Below are positions 1 to 9,208 of a stretch of 64,000 nucleotides of DNA, piece after piece. The notes beneath the pieces were generated by a model. That model was not told where the DNA came from and made no database searches. It saw nothing but the letters and a program-made list of their open reading frames with translations. The stretch comes from Shewanella sp. NFH-SH190041. Its GTDB lineage: Bacteria; Pseudomonadota; Gammaproteobacteria; Enterobacterales; Shewanellaceae. How positions within the stretch are numbered: position 1 is the stretch's first letter; each line of letters begins with the position of its first letter. Made by a program: the position numbers and the translations under genes. The DNA lies in the NCBI RefSeq assembly GCF_024363255.1, contig NZ_AP026070.1, forward strand, positions 1,488,001 through 1,552,000. Direction: 5' to 3'.

Positions 1-1
1 A

Positions 2-1111
2 GGCTTACATCTGCAAGAGAAGCATATTGCATTTAATAGTGAGCCTATTCCTGGCGCTCTGTGCGATTTTGCCCTGTATTTTTACCATAACTACCGACAG
101 TTATTAGAAAAAGGTTCTGGTCCTTATTTTTATATTCCCAAATTAGAGAGTCATGAAGAGGCGAGATGGTGGGCCGAGGTTTTTCGAACGGTCGAAGAAA
201 GGTTTTGTTTGGCTCCTGGCACCATCAAGTGCACTTGCCTGATTGAAACTCTGCCTGCTGTATTTGAGATGGATGAAATTCTCTATGAGCTGAGAAGTAA
301 CATTGTCGCCCTTAATTGCGGTCGTTGGGATTATATCTTCAGTTATATCAAAACATTAAAAAATCATCCGGATCGAATTTTACCCGACAGGCAGCAAGTG
401 ACGATGGATACCCCATTTCTCAGTGCCTACTCCCGGCTACTAGTTAAAACCTGTCATCGGCGTGGTGCATTGGCCATGGGGGGGATGGCGGCGTTTATTC
501 CAGCTAAAAATGAGCAGGATAATCAAGCGGTATTGGCCAAGGTAAGGAAAGATAAAGAGCTTGAAGCCCGCAATGGTCATGATGGTACTTGGGTGGCGCA
601 TCCTGGGTTAGCAGATACAGCTATGGCCATTTTTAACCAATATATCGGCGAGGGTGAATTAAACCAATTACACATTAGCCGGGATGTGGATGCGCCGATT
701 CAGGCGGCGGAATTACTCGCCCCTTGTGATGGTGAGCGGACCGAAGCTGGAATGCGACTGAATATTCGCATCGCCCTTCGGTACATCGAGGCATGGATCA
801 ATGGCAATGGCTGTGTGCCTATTTACGGATTGATGGAGGATGCAGCAACAGCGGAAATATCCCGCACCTCTATTTGGCAGTGGATACAGCATCAGCAGTG
901 TCTTTCTAATGGCAAATTAGTGACTAAATCTTTGTTCAGGGACATGTTGGCTGAAGAAATGGCAACGGTGGCGCAGGAAGTCGGAGAGCAGATTTTTGAG
1001 CAGGGCAAATATGCTCAGGCGGCGCAACTGCTGGAGCAAATTACAACCAGTGATGAATTGGTGGATTTTCTTACGCTCCCTGGTTATCAACTGCTAACAG
1101 AGCAGGATTGA
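2..1111 (+). CDS. aceB: Malate synthase A, C-terminal part (5' end outside window)
   Basis: The gene enters from the left edge in the frame beginning at base 2, so about 370 C-terminal residues are visible. Malate synthase condenses glyoxylate with acetyl-CoA in the cytoplasmic glyoxylate shunt. Recognisable family segments are GLHLQEKHIAFNSEP, the glycine/tyrosine stretch before KLESHEEARWW, the conserved IETLPAVFEMDEILYELR (split here across two family blocks) and the later DGTWVAHPGL, where the aspartate and tryptophan belong to the C-terminal catalytic half. An internal ATG-like start near 209 is not the true start, because homology continues upstream. aceA follows 51 bases downstream with its own strong ribosome site, giving the classical aceBA order. 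Identification is secure; only the N-terminus is missing. Confidence 0.96.
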   Translation, partial: GLHLQEKHIAFNSEPIPGALCDFALYFYHNYRQLLEKGSGPYFYIPKLESHEEARWWAEVFRTVEERFCLAPGTIKCTCLIETLPAVFEMDEILYELRSNIVALNCGRWDYIFSYIKTLKNHPDRILPDRQQVTMDTPFLSAYSRLLVKTCHRRGALAMGGMAAFIPAKNEQDNQAVLAKVRKDKELEARNGHDGTWVAHPGLADTAMAIFNQYIGEGELNQLHISRDVDAPIQAAELLAPCDGERTEAGMRLNIRIALRYIEAWINGNGCVPIYGLMEDAATAEISRTSIWQWIQHQQCLSNGKLVTKSLFRDMLAEEMATVAQEVGEQIFEQGKYAQAAQLLEQITTSDELVDFLTLPGYQLLTEQD

Positions 1112-1162
1112 ATAGGGCAAAGAACGGGCACAGGCCTGGCAATTGAAACAAGGAGTAACACA

Positions 1163-2488
1163 ATGACTGATAAGATACAGACCCCTTCACGGGTAGAGCA
1201 GATTGCCGACCTGAAACGAGATTGGGCTGAAAATCCGAGATGGGCTGGCGTCACCCGACCATTTAGCGCCGAAGATGTGGTTGCACTGCGGGGCTCAGTT
1301 GTGCCGGAGAACACGTTAGCCAAACGTGGTGCAGCGAAATTATGGCAGTTGGTTAATGGCGCGGCGAAGAAAGGTTATGTCAATTCCCTTGGTGCGCTAA
1401 CTGGTGGTCAGGCGGTGCAGCAGGCAAAAGCAGGTATTGAAGCCATTTATCTTTCTGGTTGGCAGGTAGCTGCTGATGCCAATTTAGCCGGGACCATGTA
1501 TCCGGATCAGTCACTATACCCGGCCAATTCAGTTCCATCTGTGGTTGCCAAAATTAACAATGCATTTCGTCGGGCGGATCAGATCCAATGGGGCAATGGT
1601 GTGGATGCGGACAATGATGCTTTTACCGATTATTTTCTGCCGATTGTTGCCGATGCTGAAGCCGGGTTTGGCGGGGTACTGAATGCTTTTGAATTAATGA
1701 AAAGTATGATTGAAGCCGGCGCTGCAGGGGTGCACTTTGAAGATCAGCTTGCTTCAGTGAAAAAGTGCGGGCATATGGGCGGCAAGGTGTTAGTGCCAAC
1801 CCAAGAGGCAGTTCAAAAATTGGTTGCCGCCAGACTGGCCGCAGATGTCAGCGGTGTAGATACCTTGGTGATTGCTCGAACCGATGCTAATGCGGCTGAT
1901 TTGCTGACATCGGACTGCGATCCTTATGACAGAGACTTTCTGACTGGTGAGCGCACTGCTGAAGGATTTTATCGGGTGAATGCGGGCTTGGATCAAGCGA
2001 TTTCCCGTGGGTTAGCTTATGCGCCTTACGCAGATCTTATCTGGTGTGAAACAGCTAAACCGGATTTGGAAGAAGCCCGCCGTTTTGCTGAGGCAATACA
2101 TGCTCAGTATCCCGATCAACTATTGGCTTACAATTGTTCCCCTTCATTTAATTGGAAGAAAAACCTTGATGATGACACCATTGCGCGTTTCCAGCAGGCG
2201 CTGTCGGACATGGGATATAAATACCAATTTATTACCTTAGCTGGGATCCACAATATGTGGTTCAACATGTTTGATTTGGCTTATGACTATGCTCGTGGTG
2301 AAGGGATGAAACATTATGTGGAGAAGGTACAGCAACCTGAATTTGCCGCGGCAGAAAAAGGCTATACCTTTGTCGCCCATCAGCAGGAGGTTGGTACAGG
2401 TTATTTTGATCAGGTAACCAATGTTATTCAGGGTGGGCAATCTTCCGTGACTGCGCTGACCGGCTCTACAGAAGAGGAGCAATTTTAG
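1163..2488 (+). CDS. aceA: Isocitrate lyase
   Basis: Cleaves isocitrate to succinate and glyoxylate, the first step of the glyoxylate shunt, allowing growth on acetate or fatty acids. The 441-residue protein has the expected bacterial length. It carries the signature KKCGH with catalytic Cys202, the upstream FEDQ that coordinates the metal region, and the NCSPSFNW block late in the protein. The start is fixed by AAGGAG-like sequence (acaaggagtaacacaATG) eight bases upstream. It is the second gene after aceB and shares its direction, so the two are probably cotranscribed. A candidate intrinsic terminator lies about 180 bases downstream. Confidence 0.97.
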   Translation: MTDKIQTPSRVEQIADLKRDWAENPRWAGVTRPFSAEDVVALRGSVVPENTLAKRGAAKLWQLVNGAAKKGYVNSLGALTGGQAVQQAKAGIEAIYLSGWQVAADANLAGTMYPDQSLYPANSVPSVVAKINNAFRRADQIQWGNGVDADNDAFTDYFLPIVADAEAGFGGVLNAFELMKSMIEAGAAGVHFEDQLASVKKCGHMGGKVLVPTQEAVQKLVAARLAADVSGVDTLVIARTDANAADLLTSDCDPYDRDFLTGERTAEGFYRVNAGLDQAISRGLAYAPYADLIWCETAKPDLEEARRFAEAIHAQYPDQLLAYNCSPSFNWKKNLDDDTIARFQQALSDMGYKYQFITLAGIHNMWFNMFDLAYDYARGEGMKHYVEKVQQPEFAAAEKGYTFVAHQQEVGTGYFDQVTNVIQGGQSSVTALTGSTEEEQF

Positions 2489-2896
2489 TCAATTAGCAAC
2501 AGAATTTGCCGTTGGGAAGGATGTGCTGTTCGATGCTTCCTGATAGCAAATAGCGGGGTATCCCTATTTCCCCGTTTTCACCGGATATTGTGTTGTTTTC
2601 CGGTGATGGACGGCCTGAGTTTGTATTATCAGGCTTTCCCTTCCAGTGATTGTATTGCTTGTGTTTGGCGGCCTTATAGGCCGTCCTTTTTTTGCCTCGT
2701 CTTAGGGCATATTCATCGTAGGATGAATGACTGCTTATTAAGAGGTTCGCGGTAACCACTTATTGTCTTATTTGGTGGTTATCTGTTTTATTGTCGCATG
2801 GGATAGCAATGAATTTCGTTTCGCATCATTTTACCTCAGTTTCACGCTGACGGCTGACTATACTCATTTGATGTTTCTCGATAAAAGGCATCATGT
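2489..2896. other. aceA-HDOD intergenic region
   Basis: This 408-base gap holds no gene I can support. A reverse-strand open frame at 2493-2759 is low complexity, has no family resemblance and overlaps the terminator, so I treat it as chance. A GC-rich hairpin with a T tract at 2666-2693 is the best candidate terminator for aceBA. The rightmost 100 bases presumably hold the promoter of the HDOD gene. Confidence 0.6.
2666..2693 (+). terminator. Intrinsic terminator after aceA
   Basis: Arms GGCGGCC and GGCCGTC (one G-T wobble) enclose the loop TTATA and are followed by C and seven T. Its orientation fits termination of aceBA, although it lies about 180 bases past the aceA stop. Confidence 0.65.
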
Positions 2897-4387
2897 ATGA
2901 CCGCTAAGAGGCCGAGCAACAAAGGGTTGGCGTATTGGGTTAAGCGGATTAGTGATGAAGACATGCCTGCGCTGTGCTCGACTTTAGGACAGTTAGAGCA
3001 ATTAGCCGCTGATGATGTGTCCTCTCTATCTCAGTTGGGGCGCAGTGTGATGCATGATAATGTGCTGACATCGCGCATACTCCGAGTTGCCAATAGTGTG
3101 ACTTATAATAAGGGGCGTCATCAGATTGCCACTGTCTCACGAGCGGCGGTCGTGTTGGGTTTTGATACCCTGCGTAATATCTGTTTGACGGCCAGACTTA
3201 TCAGTAGTCTATTGGAAAGTAAGCACTTATCTTCAACTGTTTATCCTATTTTAGTGAAGCGAATGGCAACATCATTTCAGGCCGCTATGTTAGCCAGAAT
3301 GATGCAACATGGCCAGGACGAGCAGCTAGAGGAAGAGGTTTTTGTGGCAGCTTTGTTGCACCATTTAGGAGAAAGTGCTTTCTGGAGTATAGGGGGGGAT
3401 GATGCCAATGAACTTCAATGTCGTTTACGCTGTGAACCTCAAGCAGAATCAAGGCTAATCCGGAGTGTTTTAGGGGGGAGTTTTGCACAATTGACCCAAT
3501 TACTAGCCAGTCATTGGGGACTTGGAGAGTTATTGGTAAAGTCTCTGGCTCAACCTCCCGTGGCTGATATTGCCATTCGGAGTATCTGTTTGGCCAATAT
3601 GCTCAGTGATGCTTTGGCTGATGGTGATATTGAGCAGATCTCTGCGCTGAGTAAGCAGGCGGCACAAATGCTAGGGATGCCAGTATCAGAGTTTCAACAT
3701 CGGGTACAGCGGTGTACCAAAGCAACAGTTAAATTAGCTCAAGCCTATGATGCTCCCCAGCTATGTGATGTCCTTGTAGCACAGTCTGAGATGATTCAAG
3801 CTACCCAGCCCCAGCCCCAGCCCCAGCCCCAGCCCCAGCCCCAGCAATCTGCAGTGAAAATATCGGGCACCGAACGGGATGAGTCTATTCAATTACGGCA
3901 ACTACGACTTTTAACCACTCTTGCTGAGCAACAGGCCGATTTTATTCAGGTTGTTCAGGCCACATTAGTGGGGTTAAAACAAGGGGTGGGTTTAGATCGT
4001 TGTGGGGTATTTGTGATCAGTCAAGATAGACAATCTCTTTCCGTACGTATGATGCAGGGAGATGATAACCCCTTTCCCGGTCAGTTTGAGTTACAGCACT
4101 TTCCGCTATTAGCTACGGCAATCCGGCAGCAGCAGATTATTAATATAATGCCTGGTGAAATGATGTTACCGCCATTTTCTAGGGTTGCGGCCGGAGGTTT
4201 TATGCTGGCTCCTTTGGTGGTAGAAGAGCAAGTTATTGGGTTGTTTTATGCAGATAGGCAGGATGCAGATAGGCCATTGACTGAACAGCAACAAAATGAC
4301 TTTATTCATTTTGCTCGTCAGGCCAATCAGTGTTTCGCTTTAGCGGCTCGTCAGTCAATATCCTCTTGTGTGGCAAATAAATTTTAG
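2897..4387 (+). CDS. HDOD-GAF domain signalling protein
   Basis: A 496-residue cytoplasmic protein. Residues about 15-220 match the HDOD domain, a catalytically degenerate HD-type fold used as a signalling output or scaffold: note the helical LPALCSTL-like start, SRILRVANS and the VLGFDTLRNICL block. A proline/glutamine linker, six exact QP units encoded by CAGCCC repeats (3806-3841), connects it to a C-terminal GAF-like domain (about 330-480) with segments such as GLDRCGVFVIS and APLVVEEQVIGLFYADR. GAF domains bind small ligands, so the protein is probably a sensor with an HDOD output, but ligand and partner are unknown. It stands alone, convergent with mtfA. The start ATG at 2897 lacks a strong Shine-Dalgarno sequence. 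Confidence 0.85.
   Translation: MTAKRPSNKGLAYWVKRISDEDMPALCSTLGQLEQLAADDVSSLSQLGRSVMHDNVLTSRILRVANSVTYNKGRHQIATVSRAAVVLGFDTLRNICLTARLISSLLESKHLSSTVYPILVKRMATSFQAAMLARMMQHGQDEQLEEEVFVAALLHHLGESAFWSIGGDDANELQCRLRCEPQAESRLIRSVLGGSFAQLTQLLASHWGLGELLVKSLAQPPVADIAIRSICLANMLSDALADGDIEQISALSKQAAQMLGMPVSEFQHRVQRCTKATVKLAQAYDAPQLCDVLVAQSEMIQATQPQPQPQPQPQPQQSAVKISGTERDESIQLRQLRLLTTLAEQQADFIQVVQATLVGLKQGVGLDRCGVFVISQDRQSLSVRMMQGDDNPFPGQFELQHFPLLATAIRQQQIINIMPGEMMLPPFSRVAAGGFMLAPLVVEEQVIGLFYADRQDADRPLTEQQQNDFIHFARQANQCFALAARQSISSCVANKF
3806..3841 (+). repeat. Hexanucleotide repeat CAGCCC x6
   Basis: Six perfect copies of CAGCCC encode a (Gln-Pro)6 linker between the HDOD and GAF domains. Changes in copy number would stay in frame and only alter linker length. 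Confidence 0.95.
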
Positions 4388-4415
4388 TATCTGTGTCGGT
4401 CGTAAATAGGCCGGT

Positions 4416-5249
4416 TTAGGTTTCAGAAAACCACAATGCTGGATCAAGGCAATAGTAAAGGCTTAATTGCTGATAGAGTACTGGATGGTGCGTTTTAAAC
4501 TCGATGGGCTGCTCAAAAAAAACTTCACTGATGACAGCGAAAAACTCTGCCGGATTGGTTGCACCGTAATAACTAAATAGGGAAGGTAGTCCTTGCTCAG
4601 CACATTGCACTAATTGTAGGTATTCCTGTCCGAGAATTTTTGACCAATGAGAATAATCTGTTCTGGCTTCGAGTAGTGGTGCACCATTAGCACTCCCGTC
4701 CTCTTGATCTAACTGGTGGGCGAACTCATGAATCACAACATTACTGCCATCATAAGGATCCGCCGCACCAGCTAAGGTGTCTTGCCAGCTGAGGATGACT
4801 TGTCCTTCCTCCCATGATTCCCCTAACAATACTGCCTTATGTTGAAAGTGTAGGCCAAGTTCATTTTGCTGCTCTTTTTCAACAATAAATGCTGCTGGAT
4901 AAACTAAAATTTGCCGTAGTTTAGGGTAGTAATCAGTGTGGCGATTTAGTAGCAATAAACATGCTTGCGCTGCTATTGTGATCCTGATTTCATCAGTTAT
5001 CTGTAGATTTTGGCAGCCGATAAACTGTTTTTCTGCTAGAAAAACTTTCATATGTTTTTTTAGCTGTAGTTGTAGATCAACGGGCAGTATCTGAAAATAT
5101 GGGACATTGTGTTTAATAATACTTCGCCACTGATGTGCAAAGGGTTGTTTGGCGAGTTTGGCTCGCCTTAATCTGGCTCTAAAGGGAACTGTTGCTAACC
5201 AAAAGATAGCGAATATGCCCAATAAACTCACAATGAGAATCGTTGTCAT
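4416..5249 (-). CDS. mtfA: MtfA-like zinc-dependent peptidase (M90 family)
   Basis: A 277-residue protein with one N-terminal hydrophobic segment (residues about 3-22). It carries the metallopeptidase motif HEFAH (His174, Glu175, His178) followed by QLDQEDG, characteristic of MtfA/YeeI. In E. coli, MtfA binds and inactivates the Mlc repressor and so modulates glucose PTS expression; it also has aminopeptidase activity. Whether Mlc is the partner here cannot be judged from the window. The downstream YYGATNPAEFFAVISEVFFE block contains the Glu expected as a third zinc ligand. It is a single gene, convergent with the HDOD gene 28 bases away and divergent from kup. The start is followed by a plausible upstream AGGAGGATAC ribosome site. 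Confidence 0.9.
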   Translation of the reverse strand: MTTILIVSLLGIFAIFWLATVPFRARLRRAKLAKQPFAHQWRSIIKHNVPYFQILPVDLQLQLKKHMKVFLAEKQFIGCQNLQITDEIRITIAAQACLLLLNRHTDYYPKLRQILVYPAAFIVEKEQQNELGLHFQHKAVLLGESWEEGQVILSWQDTLAGAADPYDGSNVVIHEFAHQLDQEDGSANGAPLLEARTDYSHWSKILGQEYLQLVQCAEQGLPSLFSYYGATNPAEFFAVISEVFFEQPIEFKTHHPVLYQQLSLYYCLDPALWFSET

Positions 5250-5609
5250 TGTATCCTCCTGCTATAGCTATTAAATTTATGATGTTGAGAGTCTGACATA
5301 ACAGCACGATATATCACAAGAGCTTAAATATACTGAATAACAGAGTATTATCCAAACCAACATACTTATTTAATGAGTGGGGTATTGTTAAATTAACTTG
5401 ATAGCAATGGCTTTAAATTACATAAACAATAAACTAGTTGTTTTGGTTCTAGGTATTTTATTTATATTCAAATTCCTTTATTAAAATAATTTTTAGAATA
5501 AAAACTCGATATGCATTTAAATGAATGCGTTTTAATATTTTTTTTATTTACATTTATAGCGTTTTAGCTTCAAATTTGCCAATTGTGTTTTAAATGTTTT
5601 GTTGCATCT
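5250..5609. other. A+T-rich mtfA/kup divergent intergenic region
   Basis: 360 bases, very A+T-rich with long A and T runs, holding the divergent promoters of mtfA and kup. I see no gene, RNA or clear operator. A TTG-initiated extension of kup to 5583 is possible but unsupported. Confidence 0.55.
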
Positions 5610-7475
5610 ATGCTAACTAAAAACAATAAACCATCTCTATTGACCTTATCTTTGCTGACAATGGGGATCGTCTATGGTGATATTGGAACGAGTCCGTTGT
5701 ATGCGTTTAGAGCTGCATTTAGTGGTGAGCATCCATTGTTAATTAATCAGGTGAATGTTTATGGTGTACTTTCACTTATTTTTTGGCTTTTTGTGTTAGT
5801 AGTCTCATTGAAATATCTTAATTTTGTGACTCACGTCAATAATAAAGGTGAGGGAGGGATATTAACGCTAACAGCAATGGCCATGCATCAACAGTCGAAA
5901 AAAATAAAAGTGTTTATTTTGATTGCAGGGTTGTTAGCGACAGGTTTTTTCTTTGGCGAGGCGATTATTACACCAGCAATGTCTGTACTTTCAGCAATTG
6001 AAGGGATCAAGGTGATTACACCAAAGCTGAATCATTTTATTGAGCCGATTACTATCACTATTATTTGTTTTTTATTTGCTATTCAATCTTATGGAACGCA
6101 TAAAATTGGCCGGCTTTTTGCTCCAGTCATGGTGACTTGGTTTGTGGTTTTAATGTTGCTGGGCGGGCTCAGTATCAGTCATCACCCTCAGGTCCTTACT
6201 GCGCTCAACCCTCTGTGGGCATTGCATTTTATTGTATTGCATCAGTGGATGACAATTTTTACATTGGCAGTAGTTGTGTTAGCTGTTACTGGTGTTGAAG
6301 CATTGTACGCTGATATGGGGCATTTTGGTATTAAGCCTATTCGATATGCATGGTTTAGTTTAGTGTTTCCATCGCTTGTGATTAATTATTTTGGACAGGG
6401 AGCGCTAATTTTAGCTGATCCTAGCGCTGTGACTAATCCATTTTTTAATCTGGCTCCTACCAATATGATTATTCCTTTAGTCATTTTAGCTACCTTAGCA
6501 ACGATTATTGCCTCACAGGCCGTTATTTCAAGTGTATTTTCAATTACAAGACAAGCTGTTAACTTAGGGTATTTGCCACCAGTTAGAATTACCCATACCT
6601 CTGTAGAGGAGCAAGGGCAAATCTATGTTCCGCTTGCAAATTTATTTTTATTTGTGGCGGTGATATTAGTTATTTTAGGGTTTAAACACTCTGAGAATCT
6701 GGCTGCTGCTTATGGTATTGCAGTAACTATGACTATGACTATTACTTCATTACTTTCATGTATTGTTGCATGGCGCCAATGGCACTGGTCTGGGGTTTTT
6801 ACTACGCTGCTTGCAGTTATTTTACTTTCCATCGATTTACCTCTATTTATCTCAACAACGCTAAAATTTGTTCATGGTGGTTGGCTTCCTTTGACGATTG
6901 GTTTGTCAGTATTCAGTGTGATGATGGTCTGGTATACGGAGCGCAGAAAACTGGTGCAAAACAGTTCAAATAATTGTGTTGAGGCTTTGGTTAACTCATT
7001 AGAAGAGAGTGATTTACCGAGAGTTAAAGGTAATGCGATTTATCTAACGAGAGAAATTGATCATGTTCCGTTATCACTTTTGAATAATTTGAAACTTAAT
7101 AAAGTATTACATGAACGGATTATTTTATTGACCTGTCAATACGAAGAAGAACCTTATGTTCATCCGCTAAAACGTGTTGAGGTTAAGCCACTATCTGATA
7201 CGTTCTTTTCTGTTACGGCTAATTATGGTTATAAAGAAACGCCTGATATTGAGCAGGCTCTATACTCGTGCTCTTTAAATGGACTTTATTGTCAGCTTGA
7301 AGAAACAATATTTTTTATGTCATCAGAGCGATTGAAAGTTAAACACTCAAATATTTTACATGATGCTAAAGCGGGGGCTTTTATATTTTTAAGCCGTAAT
7401 GCACTCAGAACATCTGAAAAACTAAAAATTCCAGAAGATAAATTGGTTGAGTTAGGAACGCAATTATATATTTAG
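5610..7475 (+). CDS. kup: Low-affinity potassium uptake protein Kup
   Basis: Integral inner-membrane K+/H+ symporter. The ATG at 5610 gives 621 residues, matching E. coli Kup (622); a TTG at 5583 would add nine residues without family support. The N-terminal GIVYGDIGTSPLYA signature is present at about residues 18-31, followed by about twelve hydrophobic segments (including GFFFGEAIITPA and the GVEALYADMGHFG loop) and a soluble C-terminal tail of roughly 190 residues. The gene is strikingly A+T-rich compared with neighbouring housekeeping genes, suggesting relaxed or foreign composition. It stands alone; a hairpin lies about 110 bases past its stop. Confidence 0.95.
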   Translation: MLTKNNKPSLLTLSLLTMGIVYGDIGTSPLYAFRAAFSGEHPLLINQVNVYGVLSLIFWLFVLVVSLKYLNFVTHVNNKGEGGILTLTAMAMHQQSKKIKVFILIAGLLATGFFFGEAIITPAMSVLSAIEGIKVITPKLNHFIEPITITIICFLFAIQSYGTHKIGRLFAPVMVTWFVVLMLLGGLSISHHPQVLTALNPLWALHFIVLHQWMTIFTLAVVVLAVTGVEALYADMGHFGIKPIRYAWFSLVFPSLVINYFGQGALILADPSAVTNPFFNLAPTNMIIPLVILATLATIIASQAVISSVFSITRQAVNLGYLPPVRITHTSVEEQGQIYVPLANLFLFVAVILVILGFKHSENLAAAYGIAVTMTMTITSLLSCIVAWRQWHWSGVFTTLLAVILLSIDLPLFISTTLKFVHGGWLPLTIGLSVFSVMMVWYTERRKLVQNSSNNCVEALVNSLEESDLPRVKGNAIYLTREIDHVPLSLLNNLKLNKVLHERIILLTCQYEEEPYVHPLKRVEVKPLSDTFFSVTANYGYKETPDIEQALYSCSLNGLYCQLEETIFFMSSERLKVKHSNILHDAKAGAFIFLSRNALRTSEKLKIPEDKLVELGTQLYI

Positions 7476-7584
7476 AGATAAGAATGAAATTTTGATAGAG
7501 TTATACATTATCTTAATAAATAAGCACTAATTTCATTGTTAGTTTTTATTGATAATGTATAAGTAAGTTATGGTATATAAAAAA

Positions 7585-7622
7585 ACCGACAGATTCCAAG
7601 TTGGGAGGGAGAATCTGTCGGT
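7585..7622. terminator. Hairpin between kup and the partition-like pair
   Basis: Perfect 12-base arms ACCGACAGATTC and GAATCTGTCGGT with a 14-base loop, preceded by A6 on the + strand. Reading leftward, the A run becomes a U tract, so it can terminate the reverse-strand parA-RHH transcript. On the kup side the T tract is weak, so termination of kup here is less certain. Confidence 0.65.
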
Positions 7623-7642
7623 ATTGGGAAACCGTTAAAGTT

Positions 7643-7677
7643 TTAATTATTAATTATTAATTATTAATTATTAATTA
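7643..7677. repeat. Heptamer repeat TTAATTA x5
   Basis: Five contiguous perfect copies of the palindromic-like heptamer TTAATTA. The repeat contains the TAA stop codon of the neighbouring reverse-strand RHH gene and lies between that stop and the hairpin. Confidence 0.9.
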
Positions 7678-8060
7678 TCCATTACATCATTATAATGAAC
7701 AGCAATTAATATTCTCAGTAGCTTTGATTTTGGTAATTTCTGGTATTGAGCCAAGTTAGCTAATTTAATAATACTTGCCTCGTCCAGTGAAAATGTTGCA
7801 TTACGTGTTTTTCCTTTTTTTGAGTCGGATTTAAAGGTGCTAAAAGCTTTTAGGCTAGCCTGTTTTTGTACGTGAAGTCGTTGGCTTATCTGTTTGTAGT
7901 TGCTGAAGAAAATTTGCTCTCCTTCATGGTAATTCGACTCGTCTATGTTATTTATGCCATTGGCATAATGTTGAGCTTGGTTGATGAAGGTATCTGCAGA
8001 GATGACAGTCATTACGGGCTTAGCCGACGCGGCGTTTTTCTTCAGATCGGCCATCCCCAT
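7671..8060 (-). CDS. Small ribbon-helix-helix-like partner of ParA
   Basis: A 129-residue protein encoded directly after a ParA gene. Its C-terminal third has the pattern of a ribbon-helix-helix DNA-binding fold: a short strand (RNATFSL), a helix (DEASIIKLANLAQYQ) and a second helix (PKSKLLRILIAVHYN). The N-terminal part is polar and could be the flexible arm that stimulates the ParA ATPase, as in ParG-type proteins. The start at 8060 is supported by AAGGAGCACCCT just upstream, although it overlaps parA by 41 bases; a later ATG at 8012 has no such site. I infer a centromere-binding or autoregulatory role from fold and position. No specific family is recognised. Confidence 0.65.
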   Translation of the reverse strand: MGMADLKKNAASAKPVMTVISADTFINQAQHYANGINNIDESNYHEGEQIFFSNYKQISQRLHVQKQASLKAFSTFKSDSKKGKTRNATFSLDEASIIKLANLAQYQKLPKSKLLRILIAVHYNDVMDN

Positions 8061-8763
8061 AGGGTGCTCCTTGGTTGTTATCTTGCATTGATGATTGAAA
8101 ATTATTTATCGATTGCTCTGGTTGTACTGCTAGCAGTTCGCGAGCGATGCCGCGTATTTCTGTGGCGGCTTTGCCATCTGGTTCTAATTCCAGTACAGAC
8201 ATTCCAGATTCTTCGCTATCATCATAGATGTTGCGGCTGTGGGTGATCGCATCCAAAACATGGATATCGTACGTGCGGCATACTTCTTTTGCTTCGAGTA
8301 TGCGTTTGGCTTGATTCGGGAGATTGGGGCATTGGGTGAAGACAAATGCAGCCTTCATTGTTGGATTTATCATCATACAGGTAGCGACAACATCATCCAT
8401 ATGATTCACGGTTTTTAAGTCCCGTCGTTTAGGTCTCAGGGGCATAAGTACATGGGTTGCCACAGACATGCTGGCACGTAGTGCTAAATTATCCTGTCCA
8501 CCGCAGTCAACTAAGATACAGTCATAATGTTGCGCTAGACTAAGCAAATCATTACGTATTTTGCCGTAGAGTTGTACGCAGTTGATCCCTTGTAGATTAG
8601 GGTTATTGTTGCGGGCTTGGATCCAGTCTGAAGTGGTCCTTTGCGGATCACAATCTACCATAATGACGGATAGCTTTTGTTCTGTCGCAAAATAGACAGC
8701 AAGATTCTGTGCCAAACAACTTTTACCGCTGCCGCCTTTTTCTCCGCCGACTAGCACTATCAT
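8020..8763 (-). CDS. ParA/Soj-type partition ATPase
   Basis: A 247-residue P-loop ATPase with the deviant Walker A motif GGEKGGSGKS at residues 6-15 (signature Lys9 and Lys14), a VDCDPQRTTSDW switch region around 37-48, and a Walker B-like CILVDCGG segment. This small type lacks an N-terminal helix-turn-helix, as in type Ib plasmid partition ATPases. Such proteins move plasmid or protein cargo on the nucleoid. A small RHH-like partner overlaps its 3' end. No replication initiator, integrase or relaxase is nearby, so the pair looks like a chromosomal orphan or remnant of a mobile element. The start has a GGGAGATAAGCG leader that serves as ribosome site. Confidence 0.88.
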   Translation of the reverse strand: MIVLVGGEKGGSGKSCLAQNLAVYFATEQKLSVIMVDCDPQRTTSDWIQARNNNPNLQGINCVQLYGKIRNDLLSLAQHYDCILVDCGGQDNLALRASMSVATHVLMPLRPKRRDLKTVNHMDDVVATCMMINPTMKAAFVFTQCPNLPNQAKRILEAKEVCRTYDIHVLDAITHSRNIYDDSEESGMSVLELEPDGKAATEIRGIARELLAVQPEQSINNFQSSMQDNNQGAPYGDGRSEEKRRVG

Positions 8764-9208
8764 CGCTTATCTCCCTGCCATACAATTTTTTGTGTTTTAT
8801 CTGCTGCAAACAGAATGTAGTTGGCTTTTGTTCAGGCCGCAAAAGCCGAATTATTGGCAGATGTCGGGATATTAACGTCGAGCCGAAAATGTTATTTTCT
8901 AAAGAGTATGTAAATTTTTTGACGTTATTTAAATCACAGCTAATCGTATTAAAAATCAGGCTATTACATCTGTTGGTGTCAATAGTGTTAGCACAGAGAT
9001 ATAAAAGAGTCAGTTGAAGCTGATGATTTTCATATCCTACTATGAGAGGTAGGAATAAATCTTAGATTTTCATGATAAATTGTTCTTAAAAAGAACATCA
9101 ATAAGATGCTGAACTAGAACTGCATAGGTGACCCAGTAAACAATAAATAGGTATTATTGTTTTATAACCATTGAGTTTTTTATTTCAATATACGTTGAGA
9201 GTGAAATT
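8764..9208. other. Upstream region of parA and DUF3820 gene with palindromes
   Basis: 445 bases between divergent genes, A+T-rich. It contains a 7-3-7 palindrome at 9081-9097 (TGTTCTT and AAGAACA) and a 9-7-9 inverted repeat at 9138-9162 (AAACAATAA and TTATTGTTT), plus CCTAC/GTAGG around 9034-9051. These may be operators or the centromere-like site of the ParA pair. I see no gene. Confidence 0.5.

Noticed and set aside
2493..2759. Reverse-strand open frame of 88 codons after aceA
   Set aside because: Low-complexity translation without family resemblance, overlapping a terminator hairpin.
8709..9017. Forward open frame of 102 codons overlapping the parA start
   Set aside because: It lies antisense to parA and in its promoter region, with no ribosome site or recognisable domain.
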